Assembly: GCF_004028235.1 (NCBI RefSeq)
Contig: NZ_CP035037.1
Span: 1,984,001-2,048,000, forward strand
From: Leucobacter muris
Lineage (GTDB): Bacteria; Actinomycetota; Actinomycetes; Actinomycetales; Microbacteriaceae
Reading direction: 5' to 3'
DNA length: 64,000 nt
This document shows positions 26,521 through 34,523 of this stretch, one piece after another. Each line of letters opens with the position of its first letter. Position 1 is the first letter of the stretch. The position numbers and the translations under genes are program-made. The notes below the pieces were generated by a model. That model was not told where the DNA came from and did no database searches. It worked only from the letters and a program-made list of their open reading frames with translations.

Positions 26521-27327
26521 TCAGCCGAGCGTCTCGATCGCGAGATCGGCGCGATCGGTGACGATGCCGTCGACGCCGCGTTCGATGAGCGCCATCATGC
26601 GAGCGGGCTCGTTGACCGTCCAGACGTGCACCTCCACGCCCGCGCGGTGGGCGGCGTCGATGAGCCTCGGTCCGAGCACGCGGATCGGCCCCTGCCGCTC
26701 GGGGATCTGCAGCGCATCGAGCCCGTCGAGCGCGCGCGCCTCCGCGCGGCGCGATCGCGACGCGACGGCGGCGAGCAGCGTCGCGATGCCGCGCTGGCCG
26801 GGCGAGGTCGCCGGGCGGGCCCCGGCGGCCGCGGCCGAACGAAGGGTGCGCAGCCGGTGCGCGTCCGAGAAGCTCGTGATGAGCACCCGGTGCGCGTGAG
26901 GTGCGACGATGCGGCCCGCGGGGTCGGCCGCCTCGCGGGCTTTGACGTCGACGTTGAAGCGCGCGCGGGGGAACTCGTCGAGGGCCTGCTCGAGTGTGAG
27001 CAGCCCGCCGCGTTCGGACATGAGGGCGGAGAGTTCGCGCAGCGTGATCTGCGAGACCTGCCGGGGATCTCCGGTCACGCGCCGCAGCTCGGCATCGTGG
27101 AACAGCACGACCTCGCCATCGGCCGTGAGGCGGCAATCCGATTCCAGGTAGACGGCGCCCGCGTCGACCGCCGCGTCGAAGGCCGCACGGGTGTTCTCCG
27201 CCACACCCGCGGCGGCCGCGCGCGGCGCCACGAGCCCGCGGTGGGCGAGCACGCGCGGCGGGAGCACCCGCCGCTGCCCGGGCACCGCAGCCGAGAGGTA
27301 GGGGTGCTGCTCGCTACGTGGCGGCAC
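26521..27327 (-). CDS. Glycerophosphodiester phosphodiesterase
   Basis: 268 residues, GDPD TIM barrel. VLAHRGL near residue 24 has the catalytic His, ENTRAAFDAAVDAGAVYLESD gives the metal-binding Glu and Asp, and LFHDAELRRVTG holds the second catalytic His. VHVWTVNEPARMMALIERGVDGIVTDRADL is the C-terminal signature. It hydrolyses glycerophosphodiesters to glycerol 3-phosphate. No signal peptide. The GTG at 27327 has GGGAG six bases upstream and is preferred to a longer frame without a ribosome site. Confidence 0.9.
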   Translation of the reverse strand: MPPRSEQHPYLSAAVPGQRRVLPPRVLAHRGLVAPRAAAAGVAENTRAAFDAAVDAGAVYLESDCRLTADGEVVLFHDAELRRVTGDPRQVSQITLRELSALMSERGGLLTLEQALDEFPRARFNVDVKAREAADPAGRIVAPHAHRVLITSFSDAHRLRTLRSAAAAGARPATSPGQRGIATLLAAVASRSRRAEARALDGLDALQIPERQGPIRVLGPRLIDAAHRAGVEVHVWTVNEPARMMALIERGVDGIVTDRADLAIETLG

Positions 27328-27522
27328 GCGCGCTCCCGCTCGACGCGGCGGATGGGCTCTCGGACACGGTGACAGTATGCCACCGCGGCGGCTCGGAACG
27401 GCCAAAGTAGCCCACCCCACCCGGTTTGTCGACCCCCTGAACCGGCGCCCTGCTCAGGTGTTAGCTTCGCACCAGAGGCGCGGCGCCGAACTGCGCCGTG
27501 CCCAGGTCTTCGAGAGGAGCCG

Positions 27523-28416
27523 ATGATGGACGCGAACGACCGACCGCAGGACCAGCCCCCGTTCGGCGGCAAGGACCGAACCTCACCCGCTCACGGAGCC
27601 TCGCCAGAGGCGGAAGCGCCGGCAGGGCCGGCTTCGGATACGCCGCGCGCACCCGACCCCGAGCCGCAGCCCGACCCCGGGCCCGATCCCGCGCCGCAAC
27701 CCGACCCGCTGCCGCAACCCGATCCGGCACCGGACCCCGCGCCCGCGCCGACACCCGGTCCCGGGCCGGCCCCCGGTCCGGGACCGGGTCCTGAGCCACC
27801 GCTCGACCCCGTACCCGAACCGGCTCCCCAGCCGCCGCTCGACCCCGTGCCCGAACCGACTCCCCAGCCGCCGCTCGAGCCGGATCCCGAGCCGCCGCTC
27901 GACCCCGACAGCAAGGAACGCCTGCTCGAGGAGTCCCCCGACGCCCCGCACTCGGCGTCGCGCTTCGACGCGGGCAACGGGCAAGGCACCGTGTCGGGCC
28001 CCTCGTGGGGTCAGTCGACGCAGGATCGGCCGATCCTCGACGGCTCGACCCAGGATCCGTCGGCGGAGGCCTCCGTACCGAACCCTCACCGCGGCCAGAG
28101 CGACCCGGCGACGATCGGGCGCCAGCCGGCGCTCAACAGCACGAAGACCGACCGCTGGCTGATCTCCTCGACCGTGGCGGCAGCCCTCGTGACGGCCGTG
28201 CTGCTGATCCTCGCCCAGTTCGATCCGGTGTGGAGCGGTGTCGGCATCGTGGTCGCCCTCGTCGGTCTGCTCGCGATGCTCGTGGTGCGGATCAGCAAGC
28301 TCGGCCGCCGTCCGCGACTGCGGGTGATGGCGGTGCTGCTCGCCGTGACCTGGCTCGTGCCGCTCGCGGTGATCATCTCGATCATGATCGGCCGATCCGG
28401 CCAGATCTGGGGGTGA
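27523..28416 (+). CDS. Proline-rich membrane protein with two C-terminal TM helices
   Basis: 297 residues. Residues about 25-130 are a low-complexity run of Pro with Asp, Glu or Gln at alternating positions (PDPEPQPDPGPDPAPQPDP and variants, then repeats of the PPLDPVPEP type). A Ser/Gln-rich linker follows. Membrane helices lie at about 207-228 and 236-255, with a third weak one at the end. Probably anchors a stiff Pro-rich domain at the membrane. A run of 18-bp coding repeats makes it prone to length variation. Function unknown. Confidence 0.7.
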   Translation: MMDANDRPQDQPPFGGKDRTSPAHGASPEAEAPAGPASDTPRAPDPEPQPDPGPDPAPQPDPLPQPDPAPDPAPAPTPGPGPAPGPGPGPEPPLDPVPEPAPQPPLDPVPEPTPQPPLEPDPEPPLDPDSKERLLEESPDAPHSASRFDAGNGQGTVSGPSWGQSTQDRPILDGSTQDPSAEASVPNPHRGQSDPATIGRQPALNSTKTDRWLISSTVAAALVTAVLLILAQFDPVWSGVGIVVALVGLLAMLVVRISKLGRRPRLRVMAVLLAVTWLVPLAVIISIMIGRSGQIWG

Positions 28417-28426
28417 GCGCGCCGCC

Positions 28427-28693
28427 TCAGTGGTTGCGGAGCTTCTCGATGAGCTGGGGCTTGCGCAGCTTCGAATAGCCCGTGATGCCGAGCTCCTTCG
28501 CGCGGCGCTTCAGCTCGTCGACGGTGCGATCCTCGTAATCCTCCGCCTCGCCCCCTCGACGGCCCACCTTCGAGCGGCCCTCCTTCGCGGCGGCGTTCGA
28601 GATGCGCGCCGCCTTCTCCTCGGAGTTGCCCTCCTTGCGCAGGCGATCGTAGAGCTCGGGATCCTTCAGCTGCGGGGTCTTCGACTTCGGCAC
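28427..28693 (-). CDS. DUF7218-type small protein (Rho-N/SAP-like C-terminus)
   Basis: 88 residues. PELYDRLRKEGNSEEKAARISNAAA and GRRGGEAEDYEDRTVDELKRRAKELGI are typical of this actinobacterial family. The last 35 residues resemble a Rho N-terminal/SAP helix-extended-helix that can bind nucleic acid. The GTG at 28693 is preferred: AAGGA lies ten bases upstream and PKSKTPQLKDPE is the family start. Often listed among stress genes. Confidence 0.75.
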   Translation of the reverse strand: MPKSKTPQLKDPELYDRLRKEGNSEEKAARISNAAAKEGRSKVGRRGGEAEDYEDRTVDELKRRAKELGITGYSKLRKPQLIEKLRNH

Positions 28694-28912
28694 GACGCTC
28701 ACATCCTTTCCGACATCGAGCCGCGTCCGTGCGCGCTCGACAACCATCCGTTCGTCTCGAAGCTAAGCCGCCGGGGCGGTGCTAGACAGGCCCTCGACAG
28801 CCGTGCCGCGAGCGGGTACGCTGTCGCGCCGCCGCCTGCAGCGGTGGCACACCCGAAGGGCGCTCCGCAAGGCCCTACCGCCGTGGATCGGGCCGGCCTT
28901 ACGATCACCACT

Positions 28913-28996
28913 ATGAAGGCGATGTTCTGGTTATGGATGGGACTGGTGCTGGTCGGGCTGCTCGCGATGTTCGCGATCGTGATGGTGGGCCGCTGA
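28913..28996 (+). CDS. 27-residue single-helix membrane peptide
   Basis: ATG to TGA encodes 27 residues, essentially one hydrophobic helix (MFWLWMGLVLVGLLAMFAIV). It sits 1 bp before the DUF6766 gene, so it is likely translated in the same message. No strong ribosome site is visible. Too short for homology; position and composition are the evidence. Confidence 0.5.
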   Translation: MKAMFWLWMGLVLVGLLAMFAIVMVGR

Positions 28997-28997
28997 C

Positions 28998-29669
28998 ATG
29001 AGGATCAAGGATCACGCCCTCTCGCTCTGCTTCGCAGCGGCGTTCGTCATCACGCTGGCCGCCCAGTCGCTGGCCGGGCTCTCGGTCTACAACGAGGAGC
29101 AGCTCTCGCACGGCGGGCAGCCGAGCGGCTGGCTTGAGTTCGTCACGTCGTCCGACTTCGTGGTGGATGTCGCCGAGAACTGGCAGTCGGAGTTCCTGCA
29201 GTTCCTGCTGTTCATCATGGCGACGGTGTGGCTCGTGCAGCGCGGCTCACCCGAGTCGAAGAAGGTCGGCGACGAGGGTCTCGGCACCGACGAGGATCAG
29301 CTCGTCGGCGAGCACGCGAGGCCCGACTCGCCGAAGTGGGCTCGCGCCCGCGGGTGGCGGCGCCGCATCTACAGCAACTCGCTCGCGCTCACCATGGGCG
29401 CCATCTTCATCGCCTCCTGGCTGCTGCAGGGACTCGCGGGCTCGGTCGTGTACAGCTCGGAGCAGCAGCAGCACGGTCTTCCGCCGGTCTCGTTCGGCGA
29501 GTACCTGCTGACCGCAGACTTCTGGAACCGCACGCTGCAGAACTGGCAGTCGGAGTTGCTCGCGGTGGGCTGCATGGTGGCGTTCTCGATCTTCCTGCGC
29601 CAGCGCGGGTCGTCGGAGTCGAAACCTGTCGGCGCTCCGCACGGCCTCTCGGCCGTCGAATCGGAGTAG
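28998..29669 (+). CDS. DUF6766 family membrane protein with internal duplication
   Basis: 223 residues built of two similar halves. Each has a TM helix, then LAG(L/S)VVY..EQ..HG..P.....E......DF......NWQSE and a second TM helix, then QRGS.ESK. Half one is about residues 1-92, half two about 117-213. The conserved NWQSEFLQF/NWQSELLAV segments are striking. Function unknown. Linked to the 27-residue peptide immediately upstream. Confidence 0.82.
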   Translation: MRIKDHALSLCFAAAFVITLAAQSLAGLSVYNEEQLSHGGQPSGWLEFVTSSDFVVDVAENWQSEFLQFLLFIMATVWLVQRGSPESKKVGDEGLGTDEDQLVGEHARPDSPKWARARGWRRRIYSNSLALTMGAIFIASWLLQGLAGSVVYSSEQQQHGLPPVSFGEYLLTADFWNRTLQNWQSELLAVGCMVAFSIFLRQRGSSESKPVGAPHGLSAVESE

Positions 29670-29676
29670 GGGCCGC

Positions 29677-31221
29677 TCACATCGGGCTCGCGGAAGCGGG
29701 CCCCGCATCGTCGAGGCGATCGAGATCCCGCACCGCAGGCCCCTCGAGCAGGCGCCCGTCGGCCGCGAAGCGCGAACCGTGCAGGGGGCAGTCCCACGAC
29801 TGCTCGGCGGCGTTCCAGTTCAGCACGCCGCCGAGGTGCGTGCACACCCCGGATACCCGGCAGACCTCGCCGTCGACCTTCGCCATGCCCACGGGCGAGG
29901 CGCCGTCGCGCGCGACCACTCCCTCGCCCTCGACCGGCACGCCGACCTCGTCGCTCGATCGCAGCTGGGCGGAGGCCCACCCCGAGACGAGGTGCCCGGC
30001 GACCGCCGCGTTGGCTCCGATCGCGTCGCGCATCTCGGGCAGTCGCGCGGCGTGCCGTCGCAGCTCCAGCGCCCACTCGAGGTGGCCGCCGAGCACGTCG
30101 GCGGCGATCGTCAGCGCGGCCGCGACGGCGTTCGTCATGCCCCACTTGTTGTACCCCGTGGCCGCGTAGATGCGCCCGCCACCCCGGGGCAGCGGGCCGG
30201 CGAAGGGGATGCGGGAGTGCGCGCGGTAGTCCTGCGCCGCCCACCAGCACTCGCGATCCCGCACCCCGAAATTCTGCTGCGCCCACGCGTCGATCGCGCG
30301 CAGTTCGTCGTCGGTGCGCTCGGCGCGGCCGGTCACGTGCGCTCCTCCGCCCACGAGCAGCAGCTGCTCGCCGTCGCGGCCCGCCGCGGTGCGCAGCGAA
30401 CGATCGGGGGCGCCGGCCGAGACGTACATGCCGGACGGCAGGGGCGACGATGTCGGACCCGGGCGGTAAGCGCCCACGAACGACCGCGATGGTTCCAGCT
30501 TCGCGAAGAACAGGCCGCGGTCGAGCACCGGCACCCCGCTCGCGAGCACGCAGACCCCGGCGTCGATGTCGCCGAGCACGCTGCGCACCCGCACACCCGC
30601 GTCGCGCCGGTCGACGTCGACCACCCGGCAGCGCTCCACGAGCCGGCCGCCGCGCTCGCGCAACTCGGCGGCCAGCGCCGCGAGCACGATCATCGGCTGC
30701 AGCTGGGCCTGCTCGGCGAGCGCGAGCGCGCCCGCGGTCTCGAAGGGCAGCCCGGTCTCCGTCGTGTCGAAGGCCGCCACGCCGGCCGAGCGGGCGGCGT
30801 CGAGCTCGCGCTCGAGCGACTCGAGCTGCGCGGGCTCGGCGGCGTACGTGTACGCGGTGCGCCGCTCGGCTTCGAGGCCCCAGCTCTCGAGCTGCCGCAG
30901 CAGCCAGGCCTGCCCCTCCCGGTTCGCCTCGGCGTACGCCTGCAGCGCCCCGTCGCCCGCGTGCGAGCGCAGCTCGGAGAGCACGGTGCCCTGCAGCAGG
31001 CTGAGCTTGCCGGTCGTGTTGCCCGTGGTGACCGCGCCGGCTCTGCGGGCCTCGAGCACGGTCACGCGCTGCCCCGCGCGAGCCAGCAGCACGGCGGTCG
31101 TCAGGCCGGTGAGCCCGGCCCCGACGACCACGGCGTCGCAGGGATCGGGCGAGAACGTCTCCGACTCGATGCTCGGGCCCGTCAACCGCCACAGTGAGGT
31201 CGTCTGCCATCGGTGCGTCAT
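29677..31221 (-). CDS. FAD-dependent oxidoreductase with C-terminal Rieske domain
   Basis: 514 residues. DAO-type FAD fold: VVVGAGLTGLTTAVLLARAGQ near residue 31 (dinucleotide-binding), VLEARRAG, and the second FAD region TGYNKWGMTNAVAAAL. The last 100 residues form a Rieske [2Fe-2S] domain with CTHLGG and CPLHGSRF (two Cys, two His). The same architecture occurs in Bacillus YhfW-type proteins. Substrate unknown. The ATG at 31221 (MTHRWQTTSLW) is preferred over a more distal codon. Convergent with the DUF6766 gene. Confidence 0.9.
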   Translation of the reverse strand: MTHRWQTTSLWRLTGPSIESETFSPDPCDAVVVGAGLTGLTTAVLLARAGQRVTVLEARRAGAVTTGNTTGKLSLLQGTVLSELRSHAGDGALQAYAEANREGQAWLLRQLESWGLEAERRTAYTYAAEPAQLESLERELDAARSAGVAAFDTTETGLPFETAGALALAEQAQLQPMIVLAALAAELRERGGRLVERCRVVDVDRRDAGVRVRSVLGDIDAGVCVLASGVPVLDRGLFFAKLEPSRSFVGAYRPGPTSSPLPSGMYVSAGAPDRSLRTAAGRDGEQLLLVGGGAHVTGRAERTDDELRAIDAWAQQNFGVRDRECWWAAQDYRAHSRIPFAGPLPRGGGRIYAATGYNKWGMTNAVAAALTIAADVLGGHLEWALELRRHAARLPEMRDAIGANAAVAGHLVSGWASAQLRSSDEVGVPVEGEGVVARDGASPVGMAKVDGEVCRVSGVCTHLGGVLNWNAAEQSWDCPLHGSRFAADGRLLEGPAVRDLDRLDDAGPASASPM

Positions 31222-31277
31222 ATCGGCGACTGTATGCGAGCCGTCACCGCACGGCGACCCCGTTGACAAGCGGGCTG

Positions 31278-31322
31278 CGAGCTGCGCGAGCAGCGGAACG
31301 GCGCGATCCCGCCCCTGCCCGA
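31278..31322. repeat. Left arm of a 45-bp perfect inverted repeat
   Basis: 45 bases, starting CGAGCTGCGCGAGCAGCGG and ending CCCGCCCCTGCCCGA. Its exact reverse complement is at 31520-31564. The two arms enclose 197 bp holding a 60-codon gene. Confidence 0.9.
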
Positions 31323-31323
31323 T

Positions 31324-31506
31324 TCACGCCCGCGCGCATTCGGTCGGGGCCGCCTCCGCTTCGACGCGGCGGGCGGGCGGCGACGGCGCGCCGTGCACCG
31401 GCGGCTCGGGGGCACCGGCCACCGCCCCTCGTCGCGGATCCGCTGCGATCTCGGCCAGCTCGGCGAGCGGCAGTACGGAGAGCAGTTGCAGGGTGTCAGT
31501 TCGCAC
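31324..31506 (-). CDS. 60-residue hypothetical protein inside the inverted repeat
   Basis: GTG at 31506 has GAGGAGG eight bases upstream, a strong ribosome site. The product starts MRTDTLQLLSVLPLAELAEI, then becomes Pro/Ala-rich. The stop is 2 bp from the left arm and the ribosome site overlaps the edge of the right arm, so the enclosed segment is almost exactly this gene. The frame is also open upstream through the right arm (ELREQRNGAIPPLPEEVW) but without a start codon. Not recognised. Confidence 0.55.
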   Translation of the reverse strand: MRTDTLQLLSVLPLAELAEIAADPRRGAVAGAPEPPVHGAPSPPARRVEAEAAPTECARA

Positions 31507-31519
31507 GGTCCAAACCTCC

Positions 31520-31564
31520 TCGGGCAGGGGCGGGATCGCGCCGTTCCGCTGCTCGCGCAGCTCG
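31520..31564. repeat. Right arm of the 45-bp perfect inverted repeat
   Basis: Exact reverse complement of 31278-31322, no mismatch over 45 bp. Lies 50 bp upstream of the sigma-operon promoter. Confidence 0.9.
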
Positions 31565-31614
31565 AGGGCGGCCCAGTCATCATCGTGGCCTTCCGCCGCA
31601 CGGCTACCCAGGCC

Positions 31615-31641
31615 TTGACAGATGTCACGGCAACATATATT
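31615..31641 (+). promoter_or_regulatory. Vegetative-type promoter of the sigma-factor operon
   Basis: TTGACA (31615-31620), then about 15-17 bp, then an AT-rich ACATATATTTA with a TATATT or TATTTA -10. It is the best housekeeping promoter in the region and points to the acidic gene at 31757 and the sigma factor. A weaker GGTTAC - GGGTGA pair at 31699-31722 resembles the SigB/SigF pattern and might allow autoregulation. Confidence 0.65.
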
Positions 31642-31756
31642 TACGCGCTAGCCGATCCCGGGGAGAAGTGCAAGCCCTCGAACGCTCGAGAGCTGCGTGG
31701 TTACGGTCGGTGAGCCGGGTGATCCGAATCCGGAGACGCACGAGAGGAGCGCAGTC

Positions 31757-32053
31757 ATGAGCATCAACGACCCCCAGGCCTCGAAGCCGGGAGAGCCGCG
31801 CAAGCACGAGTCGGAGGAGCGGGAGCTGCGTTCGAGCACGGTGCCCACCGAGCACGGCTCGGACGCGCCGGAGTCCGAGGAGGACGTGCTGAGCGATCCC
31901 GCGCGCGATGACCGCCTCGGCTCGGACTGGGCCGACGAGGGCGGTGCGGTGCCCGCGGGCCCCGCCACGGATGCGCCGGCGCCGGACGGCGCCGAGGACG
32001 AGGATCCGAAGCGCACGACGGGCGCGGCCGGCGAGCGCGACTCCGAGGAGTGA
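31757..32053 (+). CDS. Acidic disordered protein upstream of sigma factor
   Basis: 98 residues, rich in Glu, Asp, Pro, Ser and Arg with no hydrophobic segment (MSINDPQASKPGEPRKHESE...). GAGAGGAG ribosome site. Ends 4 bp before the sigma factor start, so clearly cotranscribed. It takes the place where anti-sigma or anti-anti-sigma genes usually stand but resembles neither. Function unknown. Confidence 0.7.
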   Translation: MSINDPQASKPGEPRKHESEERELRSSTVPTEHGSDAPESEEDVLSDPARDDRLGSDWADEGGAVPAGPATDAPAPDGAEDEDPKRTTGAAGERDSEE

Positions 32054-32057
32054 CATC

Positions 32058-32954
32058 ATGCGTGCCGCTCTTGTCGACTCCACCGCCTCGGCGGGGTCGG
32101 GCGCGCTCACCGCGGAGCGCCGGACGCGTGCTACCGTCGCCGAGGTCGATCGGACCGCACGGGTGCGGGCGCAGGAGGCCCACGATGCGCGCGCCGCAGC
32201 GGCCCTCGACTCGGCGCGTGAGTTCTCGGCCGAAGGCCGGAGGGAACTCGAACAGCGAGTGGTGCTCGAGTACCTCGGACTCGCGAATGCGATAGCCCAG
32301 CGCTTTCAGAGCTCGGGCGTCGAGCTGAACGAGCTGCGGCAGGTGGCCTACGTGGGGCTCACCAAAGCGGTGCGACGGTTCGACGCCCAGTGCGGCAGCG
32401 GTGTCGCCGCCTTCGCGGTGCCGACGATCTCGGGCGAGATCAAGCGCTACCTGCGCGATGCGACCTGGGCCGTGCGCCCGCCACGCGCCCTGCAGGAGCT
32501 GGCGCTCGAACTGCGCGGGCTCGTCCCCGCGCTCGCCCAGCGTCTGGGCCGCGAACCGACGGTCGAGGAGCTCGCCGCCGAGGTGGGGCGGTCGCCGTCG
32601 CGCGTCTCCGAGGCTCTCGAGTGCGGGCGGGGACGGCAGGCGCTGTCCCTCGACGCGCCGGTCGGTTCGACGGGCGGCGGCGGAGATGCCGAGACCGTCT
32701 CGCTCGGAGACGCCATGCCGGCGCCCGAGGGCGAGATGGAGGAGCGCGCCGATCTGACGCTCACCCTCACCTCGGCCCTTCGCACGATCCCGCTCGCGGA
32801 GCGCCGCGCCGTGCACCTGCGCTACTTCCGGGACATGACTCAGACCGAGATCGCCGCGGAGATCGGGGTGAGCCATATGCAGGTCTCCCGCCTGCTGCGG
32901 CGCGGCCTCGACGCGCTACGCCGAGAGCTCTTCGCACGCGGCGCGCACGAGTGA
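32058..32954 (+). CDS. SigB/SigF-type alternative RNA polymerase sigma factor
   Basis: 298 residues. Region 2 from about residue 70 (RRELEQRVVLEYLGLANAIAQRF, DLRQVA-like LNELRQVAYVGLTKAVRRFDA), region 3 with TVEELAAEVGRSPSRVSEAL, region 4 with MTQTEIAAEIGVSHMQVSRLLRRGL. PTISGEIKRYLRDATWAVRPPR is the hallmark of the SigB/SigF/SigG group. It would direct general-stress transcription. ATG at 32058 behind GAGGAG. No RsbW-type kinase is adjacent, unlike in Bacillus. Its 3' end overlaps the convergent GT9 gene by 39 bp. Confidence 0.93.
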   Translation: MRAALVDSTASAGSGALTAERRTRATVAEVDRTARVRAQEAHDARAAAALDSAREFSAEGRRELEQRVVLEYLGLANAIAQRFQSSGVELNELRQVAYVGLTKAVRRFDAQCGSGVAAFAVPTISGEIKRYLRDATWAVRPPRALQELALELRGLVPALAQRLGREPTVEELAAEVGRSPSRVSEALECGRGRQALSLDAPVGSTGGGGDAETVSLGDAMPAPEGEMEERADLTLTLTSALRTIPLAERRAVHLRYFRDMTQTEIAAEIGVSHMQVSRLLRRGLDALRRELFARGAHE

Positions 32955-33889
32955 GCGCGCCGCGGCGACGACCTCGTCGGCGGTGACCGCGAGCAGAGCG
33001 GGATCGGGATCGTCGGCGAACGCCGCCCCGCGGCGCAGTCGAGCATCGGTCAGCACGACGTGGGGACCGTCGGCCGGCGGTCCCCACACCTCCGGCGGCG
33101 CCGGCCCGAAGAGCACCACGGACGGTGTGCCGTAAGCGGAGGCGAGGTGGGCCGCGCCCGTATCGACTGTCACGAGCACCGCCGCAGCGGCGACGACCGC
33201 GGCGAAGGCGGTGAGGTCGGCCGCGCCCGCGAGCACGTCGTTCTCGGGCAGCCCCGCCGCGCGCGCGACTTCGAGCGCCCGGGCCCGATCCTGCTCCCCT
33301 CCCGTCAGCACCACCCGCAGCCCGCTCTCCGCGAGTCGGCGCGCCACCTGCGCGAACCGCTCGGACGGCCACTCGCGCGACCGGTAGAACGCCCCCACGT
33401 GCACCACGGCGGCCCCCGCTGCCCAGGAGCCTCGTACGGCGCGGCGATCGCGACGTCGGAGGCATCGGCCTCGATCCCGTGGGCGGAGACGAGCCGCACC
33501 CAGCGTTCGCGTTCGTGCATGCCGTCGACCCACTGCAGCCCATCGGGGCGCCCGGGGGTGCTGTGCACGATCGACAGGCGCGCTCCCAGCTCGTCGATGC
33601 GGCGGCGGCTCTCCTCCCCGCAGCCGTGCAGATTCACCGCCACATCGACCTGACCGGGGGTGAAGGGCAGCGGCTCGTCGAGCCCCGGTGTGGGCAGCAG
33701 CTCGTCCACGGCGTCGATGAGCCGCACGACTGGCGCGAGCCACCCCGGCGCGGCGAGCACGATGCGGTGGTCGGGAAATCCGCGTCGAAGCCCCTTCAGG
33801 GCGGGCACCGCCACGAGCAGGTCGCCGAGCTTCAGCGCCCGCAGCACGAGCAGGACGGGCGGGACGGGCGGGTCGGTGCGGGCTGTCAT
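32916..33889 (-). pseudogene. Glycosyltransferase family 9 gene with a frameshift
   Basis: Two frames together make a complete GT9/heptosyltransferase. Frame one from ATG 33889: LVLRALKLGDLLVAVPALKGLRRGFP, then up to VAIAAPYEAPG. Frame two: GAAVVHVGAFYRSREWPSERFAQVA, LTGGEQDRARA, VTVDTGAAHLASAYGTPSVVLFGP. The switch needs one added base between 33413 and 33425, next to GGG and GGGGG runs; one extra G after CCT gives PGAAGAAVVH. So it is a 1-base deletion in this sequence. It faces away from gmhB and belongs functionally to the heptose cluster. Confidence 0.85.
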
Positions 33890-33930
33890 GCCCCACCCAT
33901 TACCACAGCCGGCGAGGTCTAAACAAGGCC

Positions 33931-33946
33931 GTAAACCGGTGTTTAC
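33931..33946. promoter_or_regulatory. Dyad between the divergent GT9 and gmhB genes
   Basis: GTAAACCGGTGTTTAC, arms GTAAAC/GTTTAC around a 4-bp centre, in an 85-bp divergent intergenic region; a half-site TCTAAAC lies 13 bp to the left. Looks like an operator for the cluster. No regulator gene is adjacent. Confidence 0.5.
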
Positions 33947-33974
33947 TGCTTCTGCTTCGGGGAACCGGAGGGGT

Positions 33975-34523
33975 ATGAGCAGCAGTGACGCCCCGATCGC
34001 GGCGGTCTTCTTCGACCGCGACGGCACCCTCGTCGAGGACGTGCCCTACAACGCCGAGCCCGAGCGAGTGCGGTCGCTGCCCACCGTGGCCGACACGCTC
34101 GACGAGCTGCGCGAGCTCGGTATCCGGGTGGGCGTCATCAGCAACCAGTCGGGCATCGGCCGAGGACTGCTCACCTCCGATCAGGTGCGCGAGGTCGACC
34201 GGCGCGTCAACGCGCTGCTCGGACCCTTCGACGTGTGGCGCATCTGCCCCCACGCCCCGGATGACGGCTGCGCCTGCCGCAAGCCGCAGCCCGGCATGAT
34301 CCTCTCGGCCGCCGAGCAGCTGGGCATCGACCCGAGCCGCATCGTGATGATCGGCGACATCGGCGCCGACATCGAGGCGGCCCGGGCGGCGGGAGCGCGC
34401 GCGGTGCTCGTCCCCACGCCCCAGACCCTGCCCGAGGAGGTCGCCGCCGCCCCGCTCGTCGCGCGCACGGTGCGGGAGGCCGTGGCGCTGCTCGTGCCCG
34501 AGTTCGCGGAGGCGCGCGCATGA
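33975..34523 (+). CDS. gmhB: D-glycero-manno-heptose 1,7-bisphosphate 7-phosphatase (HAD-IIIA)
   Basis: 182 residues. FFDRDGTLVED is HAD motif I with both Asp; NQSGIGRG is the family loop; CPHAPDDGCACRKPQPGM holds the zinc site (C-x-H, C-x-C); IGDIGADIEAARAAGA is motif IV. It removes the 7-phosphate of heptose bisphosphate in ADP- or GDP-heptose synthesis. ATG at 33975 behind GGAGGGG. First gene of a chain of overlapping genes. Confidence 0.92.
   Translation: MSSSDAPIAAVFFDRDGTLVEDVPYNAEPERVRSLPTVADTLDELRELGIRVGVISNQSGIGRGLLTSDQVREVDRRVNALLGPFDVWRICPHAPDDGCACRKPQPGMILSAAEQLGIDPSRIVMIGDIGADIEAARAAGARAVLVPTPQTLPEEVAAAPLVARTVREAVALLVPEFAEARA

Noticed and set aside
31278..31564. Simple rho-independent terminator
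   Set aside because: Arms of 45 bp with a 197-bp interior holding a gene are far outside the size of a terminator hairpin.
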